The translations under genes and the position numbers were made by a program. DNA of 64,000 nt from Lycorma delicatula (Eukaryota > Arthropoda > Insecta > Hemiptera > Fulgoridae), in NCBI RefSeq assembly GCF_047948215.1, contig NC_134455.1:299512647-299576646 (forward strand), read 5' to 3'. This document shows positions 37,845 through 51,300 of the stretch, piece by piece; positions within the stretch are counted from its first letter, which is position 1, and each line of letters starts with the position of its first letter. Under the pieces are notes generated by a model that saw only the letters and a list, made by a program, of their open reading frames with translations, did no database searches and was not told the origin of the DNA.

Positions 37845-39900
37845 CACCTTGGTGCCGGATTCGTGACTAAGCATAAGCTCAGCTCTAAGGGATGACATCG
37901 CCTGAAATTACCTTGGAAGGGCACAAGGCCTCGCTCAGGCAGCCAAAACTTGGTCTTCCTTGCTTGCCATGCCTAAAATCAGGAGATCTCAGGGTTCACC
38001 TCATCGGGACTCCGGTCTTAACTCCTCGCCTCTAATGAAAAACCCCAAAGGGATCCCCTGCCGGTCTTACTTTCCCCCCAACGCACTGCAATAGTATCCC
38101 CACCCAATGATGAAGATGAAGATGAGAGGCCGGAGCCTCTCACCCATCCCGGATAAGGCTGTCGCTTGCAGTACCACATCGCAGCTGTTTACATATTCAT
38201 GGCGCTGGTGCAGGTAGGGCCACCTTAAATCCTCGACTTCCAGGTGCATGTCCATGTGGTCTTCATGATATAACAGCGAGGTTCCTGTGTGCAGTCCCTC
38301 CTCACATGGCCGGCCATCCGCAGGCAAAAAGATGACCGCATCGTTCTTGACCAAGACAAAACTTGGCCTTATGCCCTGCCCCCAAACACCGAAAGCAAAG
38401 GTCATTTGAGGTACGTGAGTCACCCGGCAGGCCACCCAGCCAATGCGGATGTGCCCATCGGATAGTAGTTTCTCTGCAAGAAGAGGTGGCCCGACCGAAG
38501 TGACCACCTGTGTTGACAAGCAGGCCGGGCGCATAGACAGAATTTCCACGGACACTGGCTTACGACCCTCCAATGAACTTAAGAAGTTTCCTCATGAACT
38601 CAGTCCTCGTTGGAAGTACATCTAAGTTCTTGACGACAACGTGAGTCCTCCTGCCACCCTCTCCAGTTAACGCAGCAATGATGCCCTCGACTTTCTCCAC
38701 AATTTCAGCAATTTCTGCAACACCACCTTCAGCACGTACCAAGAATTGCAAGTCTTCTCTCTGACTCTGCCTTGCGGATAGAACTCTCGTCTCCCGTGGT
38801 GACATCGCACCCTTTACGAAGGGTTTTCTTCTCCTATGCCTGAACTACGACCGTGGTGGTCGGTAGACCTGGCGGTAGCTCTTGCCTTTAGATAGCTGCG
38901 CTGATGTCAAACTGAAGAGATGAACAAAGTGCTTCGCCTCCACCCGTCTGTAAATGTATTCTACAGAGCGCCGTAAAATGTGATCGGAACGCCCCGAAGA
39001 TCCAGAAAACCGGATCGGGTGATCTCGTACCTCCTGCAATGCACGTGGGACTGATCTGCATAAGACCGAAGCTACTCCACTGTCACCAACCGCCGTATCA
39101 ATCATATTGTGTAGTCCGTCTGGTCACGATAAATTGTACCGCCGCTGTCATCTCAAATCACGGGCAGAAGACTCACAGCTAAGACCTTACCCGCCTTCAG
39201 TCTTCCCGCGCGAGCCAAGTCCCGGATCCGCGGGGCCTTGCGATAAATTGGAACATGTCGTGAGTGATTGACGCCAGCAGCCACATCCAAAATCCACACG
39301 GACCCCACTCCCTCCGCCAAATCAGTAATGTTCTGTACTAGTGTAGAGGATTGGAAAACGTCTTCCGGTCAGCCTCGCAAGACAAGTAGCTCAATATCCG
39401 CGTCCGCCAGCCCTCTGTCAACAGGACACGTGACGTTCCAAGCCTCCGTCCGGGGTCTGTGACGTCACATCACTGATTATTTGGTACGTTTGAGTAGACT
39501 TCTCCGTCATCGTTAGCCGTGTAGAAAGTCCGGCTTGCGATTCTGGAGGTACAGCATCCAAAACACCCTCAAATTAGTTCGACGTCCGAGTCGGTAAGAG
39601 CTCTCTTTTACTTCTACCTTGGTCGTCGTGTGCTTAACCAATGTGTTCAACTCCTTAGCGTCACGCAAGAGTAGCATCAGATTGTGTTAAAAGCATCTCT
39701 TCCCTGACGAAAGCGTTCCTATGGGCCCTGTAGCACCAATTTCACCTTCTGGTACATCCTCTTCCATATGAGAGATGTCCATGAAGGATTCAGACGCTTC
39801 TGAGCCAAAGGGATCACCCGATAAATAAAGATCACTCCAACCACCAGCCTCAGGTTTTTTCATCTCTTCATCAGTAGGCGGGGAGTCACGCCTACTTTTA
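37845..39900 (-). pseudogene. R1-like LINE ORF1 (Gag-like) relic in a GC-rich island
   Basis: The minus strand has an N-terminal acidic segment at about 39700-39895 (DSPPTDEEMKKPEAGGW, then SEASESFMDISHMEEDVPEG). A middle block at 38560-38805 includes VVVKNLDVLPTRTEF. Then come VSVEILSMRPACLS, AEKLLSDGHIRIGWVACRV (38400-38573) and two CCHC knuckles in shifted frames: CFRCLGAGHKAKFC at about 38355-38398 and a degenerate C..M.GHVRRDC at about 38291-38326. This order (acidic N-terminus, central domain, two or three zinc knuckles) is that of R1-clade ORF1 proteins, which bind element RNA. Frameshifts between the knuckles mean the 168-codon frame at 38067-38573 is not the native frame throughout. 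After 38067 the GC-rich DNA continues to about 37845 without a recognisable ORF2, so the element is cut off. GC content changes sharply at both ends, marking an inserted piece. Confidence 0.75.
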
Positions 39901-42110
39901 ATTTAGTAATATGAATTCTTTTGTTTTATTGTTTATGAATTGTTTAAGTTTCGTGGTTTTGATTTTGATTCTTATATGCGACCAGTGTTATTTGTTATGT
40001 CTTCTTTTTCTCATGCATGGCTTGTGACAATTTTTTTTTTTGTAATACTCAATTGCTTGTACTATTTTGCTAACCATTTAATTTTATTGTTCTCAGTAAC
40101 TACGTTAACTTATGTTACCATTTATCATTTTTTATTCTTAACAGTTATTTTTCAAATTGTTTGGGCTTTGTTACGCTTAGTTATATTTTTATTACTTATA
40201 CTTTTTTTTAAATGTGCTATACTTTGGGTAAACCTTTAGATTGTATTGGGAGGTATCATTGGATGTCTCCTATTCACATCATAATTACACTGTACAATTT
40301 ACTTACATTTTCATTATTCATGAAATTGATTGTAGATAAAGCACTACGCAAAAAAAAAAAAAAAATAGTTAAAGAGACAGTTGAAAATTAAATATGAATT
40401 AATAAATATCAACAAATGAAAGGTGAATCAATCACCGTGTTATTTATTTTTGGCGTTGGAATTCTACAGAAGTGTCTGTGAACAAAATCAGTAACGGACT
40501 GTTAATGAATTATCAGTCTTTTCAAAGTACTACAAATGGAATAAAAGATATAAGAATAATTATTTATTATTATCATTATTTTATCATTTTTTATTTTTGT
40601 TGGTTGGTGGGTCTCCTAAAAAAAATATGCATGTACAAAAGAATTTTTTTAAAAACTACACAAAGTTAAAAAAGGGTACTGTAATAAGAAATTAATAATT
40701 ATTACAGTCTTATCTCTCCAAAAATTAACCTCTTTGCAAAAAAATATTGTTTTTATATTATCACTCCTTGGACACAAAGACAAAAAACCATTATATTTTT
40801 ATAGTATGTTTGAAAAGATCACGCATCATCTATCAGACAGTATCTTAACTTTTTTTTTTAATTTTTATCTACTTTTTTAATAATTATTTTATCTTATAAC
40901 ATTCATTTTCCTTTAGAGAATGAGTATAGTTAAATGAAAAAAAATCAAGATATTTGTATCAATTTGGATCTTAACAAATTATGGGATTATATAGAGCTAA
41001 ATATAATAGTTTATAAATAATTGATAATTCTCCGTTACGTCCAAATACTTTCTCTAAAGAAGGAGATTATGGTAATTAAAATTTATAAATAAATAAGTGT
41101 TCAAATGAAAATCCAGAATAATTCGCTTCTTTTCTTAAGAAAATGAGCTGAAATCTTCAATATTAAAGGTGAATTCTTTAATATTTTGAATTGTGTATAA
41201 TCCGAAATGAAATATGATGACTCCACATACGGGTAATTATGATTCAAGGACATACAGCCGATTACAAGGTAATATCTAATTTTATGTATTTGTTCCTCTT
41301 AATTTAACAGATGTTTATATTATCTCTATAAATATCTATTATACTTTTGGCAAAACCTGCTTCAGCGTTCTTTCACCTCGCATGCAACATGCAGCATTTA
41401 TTGTCATCATTCAGAGTTAGACAAACGATATCACCCCTATTTCCGGCAAAAAAGATCATGAACGTTCAAATTATTGATTTTAAAATTATTTTTAAAACAA
41501 ATATTCAGTTAAATAACCTTTAATAACATTTTTTATCAATTTTTTTTCGTTTAATACGTAATAATTGCACACCTTCATCAATTCATGAAAGAAATACTTT
41601 AATTTGTCTGATAATACACTTTAAAAGTCTAATAATATAGTAATATCTTCTGCTTATAAAGAAAAAAAGCTTTCAAAAATTTTCACAGAAACTTAAATAT
41701 ATCTTTCAGAAAAAAAACTAGTTTTAGACGAAGTGTAATCAGTGTAAATATCTCGATTTGCCATGAATCTTATCTTGAACTGTTAAAAGTGGATTCTTTA
41801 CTTCATAATTCTATTGGTGTCACAATTTAGGTTACAGTAATTTACTTAGAAATTTTCATGCTAAATATCCTGACAAATTTAGGTCAAACCATGATAACTC
41901 AACTAACAACGGTTTTTTCCAATATCTTCTTTAGATATTTAATTGAAAAAAAATTAATTTTTGTAAAAAAATTTTATGTTTTGTTAAAACATAAAAGTTC
42001 TTTCAAGATCTGAAGATCTGAAGCAATTATCGTCTTTTAAAGACTCATTCAACACTTTAGTAAGGAAAACTCAAATCTATTTCTTCACAGATCCTGACCC
42101 CGTAGGAGAA
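39901..42110. other. AT-rich interval with a T-rich open frame
   Basis: The frame at 39940-40239 (99 codons) is very hydrophobic because the strand is T-rich (Phe, Leu, Ile, Val); no signal or family is recognised and it is probably chance. Positions 41340-41460 are slightly GC-richer with no motif. Nothing else seen. Confidence 0.45.
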
Positions 42111-42121
42111 GACACCCGCCT

Positions 42122-42236
42122 TGTGACGATCGGGATCGTCACACCACCATTCATAGCATTGTTTAAGGAGGGCCTTGTTTAAGGGCCTTGTTTAAGGAGG
42201 AGCCTTGTTTACCGGAGGGTCGTCTTTTAGACCCTC
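42122..42236. repeat. Short tandem repeat flanked by two hairpins
   Basis: Four imperfect units of about 14-17 bases built on ttgtttaaggagg(a)gcc run from 42159 to about 42219. Upstream is a palindrome with 10-base arms, tgtgacgatc / gatcgtcaca, at 42122-42143. Downstream is a hairpin with arms gagggtc / gaccctc at 42215-42221 and 42230-42236. The block is GC-rich against an AT-rich background. Confidence 0.85.
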
Positions 42237-42790
42237 TAAACAAATAATATATCAAAGTCATCATTTTCGCCACTGTCAAGATGCCATCGATGCAAATGCT
42301 TAGGCAGACACTTCCATCATTATATTTACAGTACTTACTACCACCTTCGTACAGCTTCCTCCAACCACGATAACTTTAACTTACAACTCTCAACTATCTA
42401 AAGTAATAGATTATTCGTTGAAGGCTAATCCCTGCGCCTTCCTTTAACAATTAAGACTCAGATTTCATTTCCTCCTTAACTATTTCTAAAAATTAAAAAT
42501 TTTCACTTTTTTCTTACTCTTCAAAAATGTTCACTCTTTCTTTTACTCTTTATAAATTCTCACTATTTTTTTGCTGTTATTAAATGAATTTGTCTAATTC
42601 TCTATTGTTAGTCAGTCTTGGTCCATCCTACAAAGACTCAACGTGTGTTTATTACGAATTTATAATTAATTATTACAATAATGTTATTTATATGAATTAC
42701 AGGTTCAAAGATAAAAATAATTTATATTGTAAACGAAATAAAGACTTTTATTTATTTGAATGAACCAGAGAATAATAAAATATTTAGAAT
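42237..42790. other. Non-coding interval
   Basis: Pyrimidine-rich stretches (42470-42560) with no coding feature, RNA gene or repeat that I recognise. Confidence 0.5.
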
Positions 42791-42799
42791 AATTAAACC

Positions 42800-43330
42800 A
42801 ACCGCGGTATTGACCGAAGGCGGCATATTATTCGAAACTTTTGGTCCTCAGGTCACGGATTTAATCTACAATTTTGGAGAATTATCATTTTATTAATGAA
42901 TTATCATCATATGTGAATTCGCTTGAAGCAATGCAAAACTTCTAGGTTTTGTCGGGTAAGCTCACAAATGTGATAACTGCCCGCAGTAAACTACGGGCAG
43001 TCGGAGGCCTGATAGTTCTCGTGTCATGCTTTGCACCTTATAGTTGCTGCTAGATCACTTATGCAAGTGCAATCTATTACGAAAACAATGATTAGGACCC
43101 AGCCCAAAAAAGAACAGGACTAGGGCGAACCCTACCTGGGCAAACTGTTGCTTGTAACCTGATACTTACACCAGCAGTCGTCGCCACTTCGTGGCCATAT
43201 GCCTTGTAGAACAAAGACACGATCGCTTATCAAGGCCCTCTACGAGGCGGATGCAAATCTAAATCTAACACCAGGTACCCCGAGTAGGATCTCAGCGAAA
43301 ACGGGAAAATACTGAGCGCTCTAAGCTTTT
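42800..43330. other. GC-richer unassigned patch with a stem-loop
   Basis: About 530 bases with higher GC than the flanks. A stem ctgcccg / cgggcag closes around aaactaa-like loop sequence near 42978-43002. No long open frame. It has the look of a transposon untranslated region, but I cannot match it to anything else in the window. Confidence 0.3.
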
Positions 43331-43642
43331 GATACCGATACTATTAAAGCCTTAGTCGATAAAGAATTCAACACCGGCGGAACACATTTGACCACTAGCT
43401 TAAATAAACACAAAAACAGATTCAAGTTATGGCAACAACCTTGATCAGACGTATCAGAAAAAAGAGCAAAGAATTGAGAATAATCATAATGATACATCAG
43501 AAAAAATATCATTCAAATCTAAAAGAATATTTAATTTTTTATTAAATGTTATTATATTAACGAGTAAATTCTCATCATAATCAATGTGAGTATTATTATT
43601 ATTATTTGGTATAAAAATATTTACAATAACGTTTAATTTTAT

Positions 43643-43674
<32 letters not shown>

Positions 43675-44730
43675 TTTTAATGGATATGATTTTTTAATAC
43701 GATTGGCGGATAGGTTCCTGTTATTATTCTACAAAACGACACTAGCAGCAAATATAGATAAGCTGGAACTTTAATATTCATTGTAATTCGTTAAATTTTA
43801 AGGAAGAATGGTAAAATTTTGAGTAATAATAATAATAATATCTTTATCCAAAAAAATTATCAACCTTAACCCCTTAGCAAGCTTTTGACCACTAATTATA
43901 GGTTAAAAGGTCTATTTCACCCCTTTACTAATCTATGTGAGTAGAATTTTTAATGTGGAGACCATTTTACCTTTTGTAATACGTTTTAGGTAATAAGAAT
44001 ATTCATTCTAAACTAAATGATTTCACTGAACATCGTATGCGTGCCAGAATATTATGGTAAAAAGTGTATGTATTTAATGAAATTAATGCTGGAAAGTTAT
44101 ATCTTTTATCCCCCTATGCCGTGACACATCTGATGGGGATGAAGCTAGTTATGGGATGGGGTGTGGTATACACAAGGGATGCTGAGTATTCTGTCATAAC
44201 ATACCGGCTAGTTTACTCCATGTCTGCGTGCATTGTTTGTTGCAAGATAAAAAATATATCATTCTGTTACCCTTGTCGTACCGTAATGTCGAGTAAATTA
44301 TGTAGTATAATTAAAAAGAAAGTACCATTCATTTAATTAAATATTAATAATATGAAATTATTTTCACCAAGTATGCTATTAAACAATCGGTTCATTTTCT
44401 ATTTGCATAGTTACTCCGTAAGTAATCATACAACTATCATATAAATTGAGTTTCGTTGACTGTATTCTTATTAATTCCAAAAAAGGTACTACATTTTTAT
44501 AATCTTTGTTAATTTTATTCTGAAAATCGTTTTTAGTTGCTGACATAAATTACTCCTACCGTTGTCGTGCTGTTAAATAATTTGCTAATTTGTTTAAATC
44601 AGGAGATTTTTATCTAGAAAAGAAATCAGCCGGTATCAAATATCAATTTGGGAAAACATTTTTTAAAATATTTAGTATGAAGTATAGAGTTTATAGTTTT
44701 TAAAAATCCGGCTAATTTATGCAATTCATT
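43331..44730. other. AT-rich interval with a TA microsatellite
   Basis: A TA run lies at about 43647-43672 and an (AAT)n stretch near 43825-43840. The 90-codon frame at 44064-44336 sits in a slightly GC-richer patch and has no recognised motif. Confidence 0.45.
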
Positions 44731-44739
44731 TGTGAATTT

Positions 44740-45430
44740 TTTTAAATTTTGGGGTGGCCCCAATACTCAAGAGGAAGCATTCGGGTAAAATTAATTTTTA
44801 ACAAAATGATACCTAAATGATGATAATAAATTTAAAAAAAGAACTTTTTAAACTTGTTTAAAAATTACAAAGATTCAGCCATAATTCTTGACAAACAATA
44901 TTGCAATTTTCTAGGAAAGAGTGAAAATTGTTGACTAACGTTTTTTTAAAGAAATACGTAATGATAAGGGATACCCAAGATTTACAATTTTTACATCTTA
45001 AATGCAATACTTAACTTGCGAGATACACAACCATTCGAGTGGGATGGGCAAATATTTTTATAGTAGTATGAAAGCATATTGCTGTAAAAACATAGATTCT
45101 TTCCTGAAGAAAAATAAGAGTATATAGCTAAATAATAAAAATATATAGATTCGCTTGTTTGGGGAAGGGGAGAATATTACACAAAATGTTTTGGTGATCT
45201 TGTCCCCCAACTTTAACCAATTAGAAGTGTTTGTCAAAGCATCCCCAATTTTTGCAAAATTTAATAAATTAATTTCCCTCACCCACTGAAGATACTACTT
45301 TTTTAATAAGTTTGAAGAAAATCGGTCAACGGGTTCAGAGTTATAAGACCAGATAAAGCCAACATACATACGTACGTATATACGCACAAATGTCCATCTG
45401 AAAACAAAAATAAATTTTTTTGGACTTGGA
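44740..45430 (+). repeat. Interspersed repeat, unclassified
   Basis: It contains gggtggccccaatactcaag near its start and a stretch near 45160-45250 that reads on the minus strand as a weak open frame. The end has the phrase gaaaatcggtcaacgggttc followed by acatacatacgtacgtatat. That ending is of the same general type as the repeats at 12.4 and 19.2 kb. Limits are approximate and the class is unknown. Confidence 0.4.
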
Positions 45431-45660
45431 AGCATTAGAAGTTTTTCCCAAATTATTTAAATATATATTTTTTAAATGTCTCCTTGAGACACAATACTTA
45501 CAAAAATATCATTTTTTTTTTTTTGTTTAATTTAATTTTTACCTATCTATATTCTTTCCGTTATAGCTGTAACATCATACATCGATAAGCCAAGAAAGTA
45601 AAAATGATTATAAAAACAAGAAAAAACAATAAAGAATTTTAAGATTCATTGTTATAAAAA

Positions 45661-48370
45661 ACCCGTGGGGAGTTTTACAGTCTTCAATCGTGCGCCTCCC
45701 CAGGTGGCGGAAAGGGGAATGTTCACCAGATATGGTGGGTACCAGGTGATAGAATATCCAGGGTAGACCAAACCCGACATCAGGTCAAAGGCCTCTACAG
45801 CGGAAGAGGAAGAATTTCCCAACGGTGGAGAGGGCGGAACAGCCTAGGGGAGTAAACCCTGAATGATAATCCTGCGAGTCTGGGTGCAATGAGATGGTAG
45901 CCCCCCCACCAGTTTTACTCAACGCAGCGTCCATAACGCGGCTAGATGAATCTTTACAGTACCGGCAAGCATCCATTAGCCTCGGATCAGGAACAGAATA
46001 ATCGACTAAGTAAACCGGAAAAGTCAAAATTAAAAAAGGTTAAATGGATTAAGGACACAGTAAAGGTAGCAACTTGGAATGTTGCAGGTTTGTCTTATAA
46101 AAAGACAGAATTAGCAAAGCTTTTTCATGATGCTAAGATAAAAATTGCTTTAGTTACAAAATCTAAAAAGAAGCTATCAGGTACTAAATATGAGGGTGAA
46201 TATATTATGCTGTATATTGGGGTTCGGCAGGACCAGAAAGTCGGCAAGGGGGTAGCCATATATGTTGATAGGAACTGGGCTTCAAGAATTAAAGATTATA
46301 AATCTGTGTGAGAGAATTATCACAGTAAGAGTAAAACATGATAGAGGTTACTTCCTGATTCTTGGTGTGTATGCTGCGGAAGACAGTACAAATAATAGGA
46401 AAAAGGAGAAACGGATGATTTTTATGTGCAGTTGCAGGATGTAATTGGTATTAATGTGAATGATGATCTTTTGCTGATGGGAGATTTGAATGGCAGAATT
46501 GTTAACTGACCTGACTCTGTTGGAATGTTTGGAGAGACTACAATTAATCGGAATAGAACCAAACTAAGAGATTTTGTCACTTTTAATCAGCTGAAAGTCA
46601 TCAATTCCTTTTTCAGAAAGCGAGATATCCATAACTTTACGTGATAAACTAGAGGAAGTAGATCGATCATAGCCAATCATTGCCAATCAGAAATTGACAA
46701 AACAGTTTTGTAATGTAAGATTTTTTTGAAGTTTCGAAGGGAATTCAGATCATTTTTTAATATTAGGAAAGATTGATTTGTATGCTCGATGGTATCATCC
46801 ATCGGGTTCTGTCGCGTAGAAAAAGAGTAGTAGCGAAGAAGTTTTCAAAGTATTTTTATTGTGTGATGGAGGTGTGGAAAGTTTGTTTTAAGATAGATTA
46901 ACATCCATATAGAAAAGTGTCCCTACCGAAGAAGATATAGATAGAGAATGGGAATGATGAAATTCAAGATGGTATTTCTAGGAAGCAAAAAACTTATATT
47001 AAATGGTTGACTAATCCCACACAACATAGTAAGAATGATTATAAAAGAGTAAGGAAATATGTTAAATTCGTTGGTAGGCAGGCTCATCAAAGCTCTTGGG
47101 AAAGATTAATTGGTAACATTGAGGATGATCTATATGGCAGGCAGGAGCTAGCTTATAGATTTTTAAGGTCGATGGGACAAACACAAAGAGAAAGTGTGAG
47201 GATAGGTTGTATGTCAGAGGAGAAGTGGATAAAGCATTATATGGATCTATAGTATGACAAAGCTTCCTCTGATTCTGAATTTGTTGACTGCTCCGACTGT
47301 CACGTTGATGATATCGTCATGGACGAGCTTCAGAAAGTTATTAAGAGTCTACAATTCAGAAAGAAACAGGTTTAGATGGTGTGAATGCTGAGATTATAAA
47401 ATATGGTGGCTTGTCCTTTCATTTGAGGTTATTACACCTTTACAACATGTGTTGGAAGAAACACCGAATGCCACAGGCCTGGGCTTCTTCAAACGTAATA
47501 TCTATTTATAAGAAAGGACTAACATCACAGCCAGGAAATTGCCTAAGGATTAGTTTTCTTAATGCTGCATATAAATGTTATGACTTTATTATGAATCAGC
47601 GCTTGTTAGCAATAACAGATTGTTTGATTGGATAAGAGCAAATGGGTTTTGGCCGAGGTCGGTCGCAGTTTTCATTTTATCCCAAATTACAAAAATCATC
47701 CCGAATATAACCATGAAACTCACATGACTTTTATAGACTGCGAAATCAAAGATTATGACTTTTAAAGATAAATGGCCACTACGCTCGAAAGTAATCTTGG
47801 AAGGGCAGATCTTGGAACAAGTACGAGTTTTTTAATTTTCCTGGTTGTTATCTATCATATGACAGAAATACAGATGTCGATAAGAAGCTGCGCTGATTTG
47901 GGGTAGTCTGTGGTTTAATACACAGGACGTTAGGGAAACAGGCCAAACAGAAGACTCAGTAGAGATTCTACAAAACAATGGCCGTGCCTGTTCTTACTTA
48001 TGGTAGTGAAGTGTGAGTTTTACGGAGTGGGGATGAGCCATGTATTCAGACTGCTGAGATGAGGTTTTTGAGAGCGGTTAAAGAATGTACTCGAGTAGAC
48101 CGAATAAGAAATTAGGAGATAAGAAGACATCTATGTGTGATGCCACTATTGTGTACATTAAAGGAATATCGTAAAAGTCGGAGTGATCATTTGATGCGTT
48201 TGCCGCTTTGTAGACTTCCTTCTCAAGTATGGAGATACAAATCGAGGGGAAGAAGAGGTATAGGACGCCTCAGAAAGCGATAGATGCCGGAACAGGTCAA
48301 TGAGCCTAATCCATGACGGATGATGGTGATGACTGTTATAAAAAATGGAAAATTAGGCAGGTTGATAGTA
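45661..48370 (+). pseudogene. RTE-like non-LTR retrotransposon relic, near full length but lacking the RT catalytic core
   Basis: A GC-rich leader (45661-45940) precedes the endonuclease: TWNVAGL at 46072, GVAIYVDRNW near 46250, GDLNGR near 46480, then NRNRTKLRDFVTFNQLKV and FFRKRDIH. The RT begins with a LPQAWASSNVIS-like segment and KKG (about 47465-47520), SFLNAAYKCYDFIMNQRL (47551-47605) and GFGRGRSQF (47643-47670). A palm-A remnant (TFIDCEIKDYD) is at about 47725-47757. Immediately afterwards the sequence jumps to the post-catalytic region (YEFFNFPGC..SYDRNTDVDKKL, 47822-47890), so palm motifs B to D including FADD are absent. The C-terminal domain follows: MAVPVLTYGSEV, IQTAEMRFLRAVKECTRVDR (47990-48110), then SRGRRGIGRLRKR near 48245-48280. 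Many stops and shifts show it is dead. It is the same family as the relic at 1-1060. Confidence 0.85.
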
Positions 48371-51300
48371 TAAAAATTTGAAGAGTTTTCTAGGATAAAC
48401 TGGAGAAAAGATTATTTTGAACCCAAATCTTACAAAAAGAATGAAAGCTGTATTAAGAGGTATACGATCGGCGAATTCGATTTTACAAGGAATTATAAAG
48501 GGTAATATAATATAATTGAGAATCCAGGATATAAGAAATATTTTTTAATAAGCACACAGAATAGAAAAATATGAAGTGCCACAAACATACGAACAAAAAA
48601 CTAATTAATTGGTGAAAATAATAAATATAGAACATTTCCAGTGTTCGATAGAGGTAGTGTATTGTTACATAATTCACTGTTCTACGTGTTATCTACATTA
48701 TACAAGCTGAATTATCCACTGTTTTAACGATATAAGATATTATTTATTACTAGGTAAAGAACCTCAAACTTTCTGCGTGTCTTTTTAGAGGACAAAGTTT
48801 AGTGGACAAACAAATTGATTTCCTTAGCAACAAAATCAATCCGTACTATTTTCCTTTGAAGCGTCTTAATAAAACGCTAAGCTTGTCATCATTATAAAAT
48901 ATTTATTATATCTTCGTATATTACCATCTGTAATACAATATCATTCGTTGGGGGTGCCTTCAGAAAGTTAAAACGAGTTTTCAAGATTAAAAATGGGCTG
49001 TCAGATCATTGTTTTGCATCTTCTATTATCTATATTGATACTCATTATCTACGTTGATATTTATGATATTAAAAATTACAACTTAAAATGCGTTTGTATT
49101 TATGAATGTTTTAACATTTGCAAAAAATATATAATGCTCGTAATAATTCTAATTAAAAAAATAATAAAGTAACCTGAATTTTCCACATATATCGTCACAA
49201 ATAATGATGAATGCTCAAATGATTTTCATTAACGCCTATTAAAATATTAATACACTTTTGTTTGTTCATATTTGGTATCTCTAGATATTTAATTTACTAA
49301 TTATTTATTAATATTGACTTAAACACTTCTCTTTATTATTAATTTTTTTTTCGACACACCTAGATTTTTACTATCGTTATCTTTGATCTAGTCAAACAGT
49401 TTTAAACTACTAACACACCAACCCATTTTAGACGTGATTTGTATAATGTGTAATTACATATTAAACACAATAAAATGTTATTTATATACAGTTATACAGT
49501 TATAACAGTTATACTAGATGGATTGTACTAAATAACAATCATTCTGAAACGGAAATAAATGTATTTCATTGGGCTTTTATTTATTTATTTTTTCTTGTTA
49601 TTTGCTGTAAATTCCCTATTACTGTAGATGTCTGAAACATTGGTTTCATATTTGAATAGATTCGCTAAGAGAACATGTTTTATATTGGATATTTAATCAA
49701 CTGCTTGACCTTCAATAACGTTCTGCTTACAAAATTGGTAAAATATTATATACTTTTACTTATAGCTCTAAGTTCCAACAAAAGCTTTTGTGAAGTATTA
49801 TGTATAAAAAAATTAAGAATTTTTTTTTTAATTTATCCATGTACCAATATTTTATGAATTTGAATTAATGATATAAGTAGTTCTAATATTAGGAAATATC
49901 TATCGTTGTACAAAGTTTAAAGCGTCAAAAAAAGAGAGTTATTTGTCTGAGATAAGCGAATGCAATCATCACATAGTCTATACTTTTTATGTTTCTTCAC
50001 GTCTTGTATACAAAATAATTTCCAATCAACTGATGGATCATTCTTAAAACATAAAGATCTCCACTTCATTACTTATACGTTATTACAGATTGAAAATATC
50101 ATATTGTATACAATTAATATGTCATTAGCAAATACGATTCCGACGTCGACCTCATTTTCCCTGAACTACGTATATCTTACTGATAACCAAAGTGCATCGT
50201 AATTGTAATCCATGCATTCTGCCTGTTTATGTTTCAAATCGGTTACGTATTCCTCCTTAAGGAATTCATTCTAAAACTCGTGTAAGGGAGATAAAAATAC
50301 CGTTCTTAAAGCAATTATAATATCAAATACGTAATAGTAATATATATTACAATTTTGTACTAACTTTAAACAAATATAGATATATTTAATCTTACTAAAC
50401 CTTCCTTCTAAGATAACAATTAAATAGGTAGGCTAGGTTTTATTTACATTAAAACATAATTAATTATTTTTATTTTTGTAAAATATAATTGAGGATGTTT
50501 ATAATAAACCAGTATCCCTCACCTGCTTCCCCCGTGCTACATGTATATCGAACTTCAAAAACTGGATATAGTATTTAGTAATTATGCACGGGCTGTTGCT
50601 CTCGAAGTTATCGCTATTTACAACTTACCATATAAAATAAAATGTTTAGATAAAAAGTATGTTTTCCCAAATTTTTTTATGAAATCAGAAAGACATTGTT
50701 GGAAGATAAATTGTTAAAATCTCTTTTGCTCCCAGCCAGCAAGCAAATTCAAGAAGTTTAATCCATTTTTGGCATGTTGCCTATTTAAATATCTTTTATA
50801 TTCAGATAGTTAATTTCAGAAGCTGAGTTTGGACTTAATAAATTTCTTAAAGGTTGAACTCGATTTTGAGCCAAGCTCAATATACGTTGCTTCTCAACTC
50901 TTGCAGTCTATTCTGACGTAGATTCATGTTGTTTACGATTATAAATTATAGTACCCATAGAAAATCTTTCTTTCTGTCTATGACCTGACCGTTATGAACA
51001 TTTTAATACTAAACTGAAAAACGAATCTATGCCAAGTATATGTATAAATTACCTTGATGGAACTTCTTAGTTTAGGAATAAAAAACCTACGAGTGCTACT
51101 TTGTATACATGAGGATGAGTTCTGTTGGATCACCACCTGATACACTAAATAACATATCATAACTTTTGAATAAGTCAATATCGATTTAGAAGTTCAGCAT
51201 TCTTTAAACCATCAAATTTTTGTTAAATATGTAAATACTTTTGATTCCCTTTAATAATTTTATTAATCTGTTTTTATGTATATTACAATAATACAAAATT

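Noticed and set aside
39940..40239. A 99-residue hydrophobic membrane protein
   Set aside because: Composition follows the T-rich strand; no signal, motif or context supports a gene.
42159..42219. Possible CRISPR-like array
   Set aside because: Units are contiguous tandem repeats of about 15 bases with no unique spacers, in eukaryotic DNA.
44064..44336. 90-codon frame in a slightly GC-richer patch
   Set aside because: No motif, and the flanks look like dispersed repeat DNA; not enough for a gene call.
45946..46311. 121-codon frame as a host endonuclease gene
   Set aside because: It is the N-terminal endonuclease part of the RTE-like relic, followed in order by further decayed endonuclease and RT segments.
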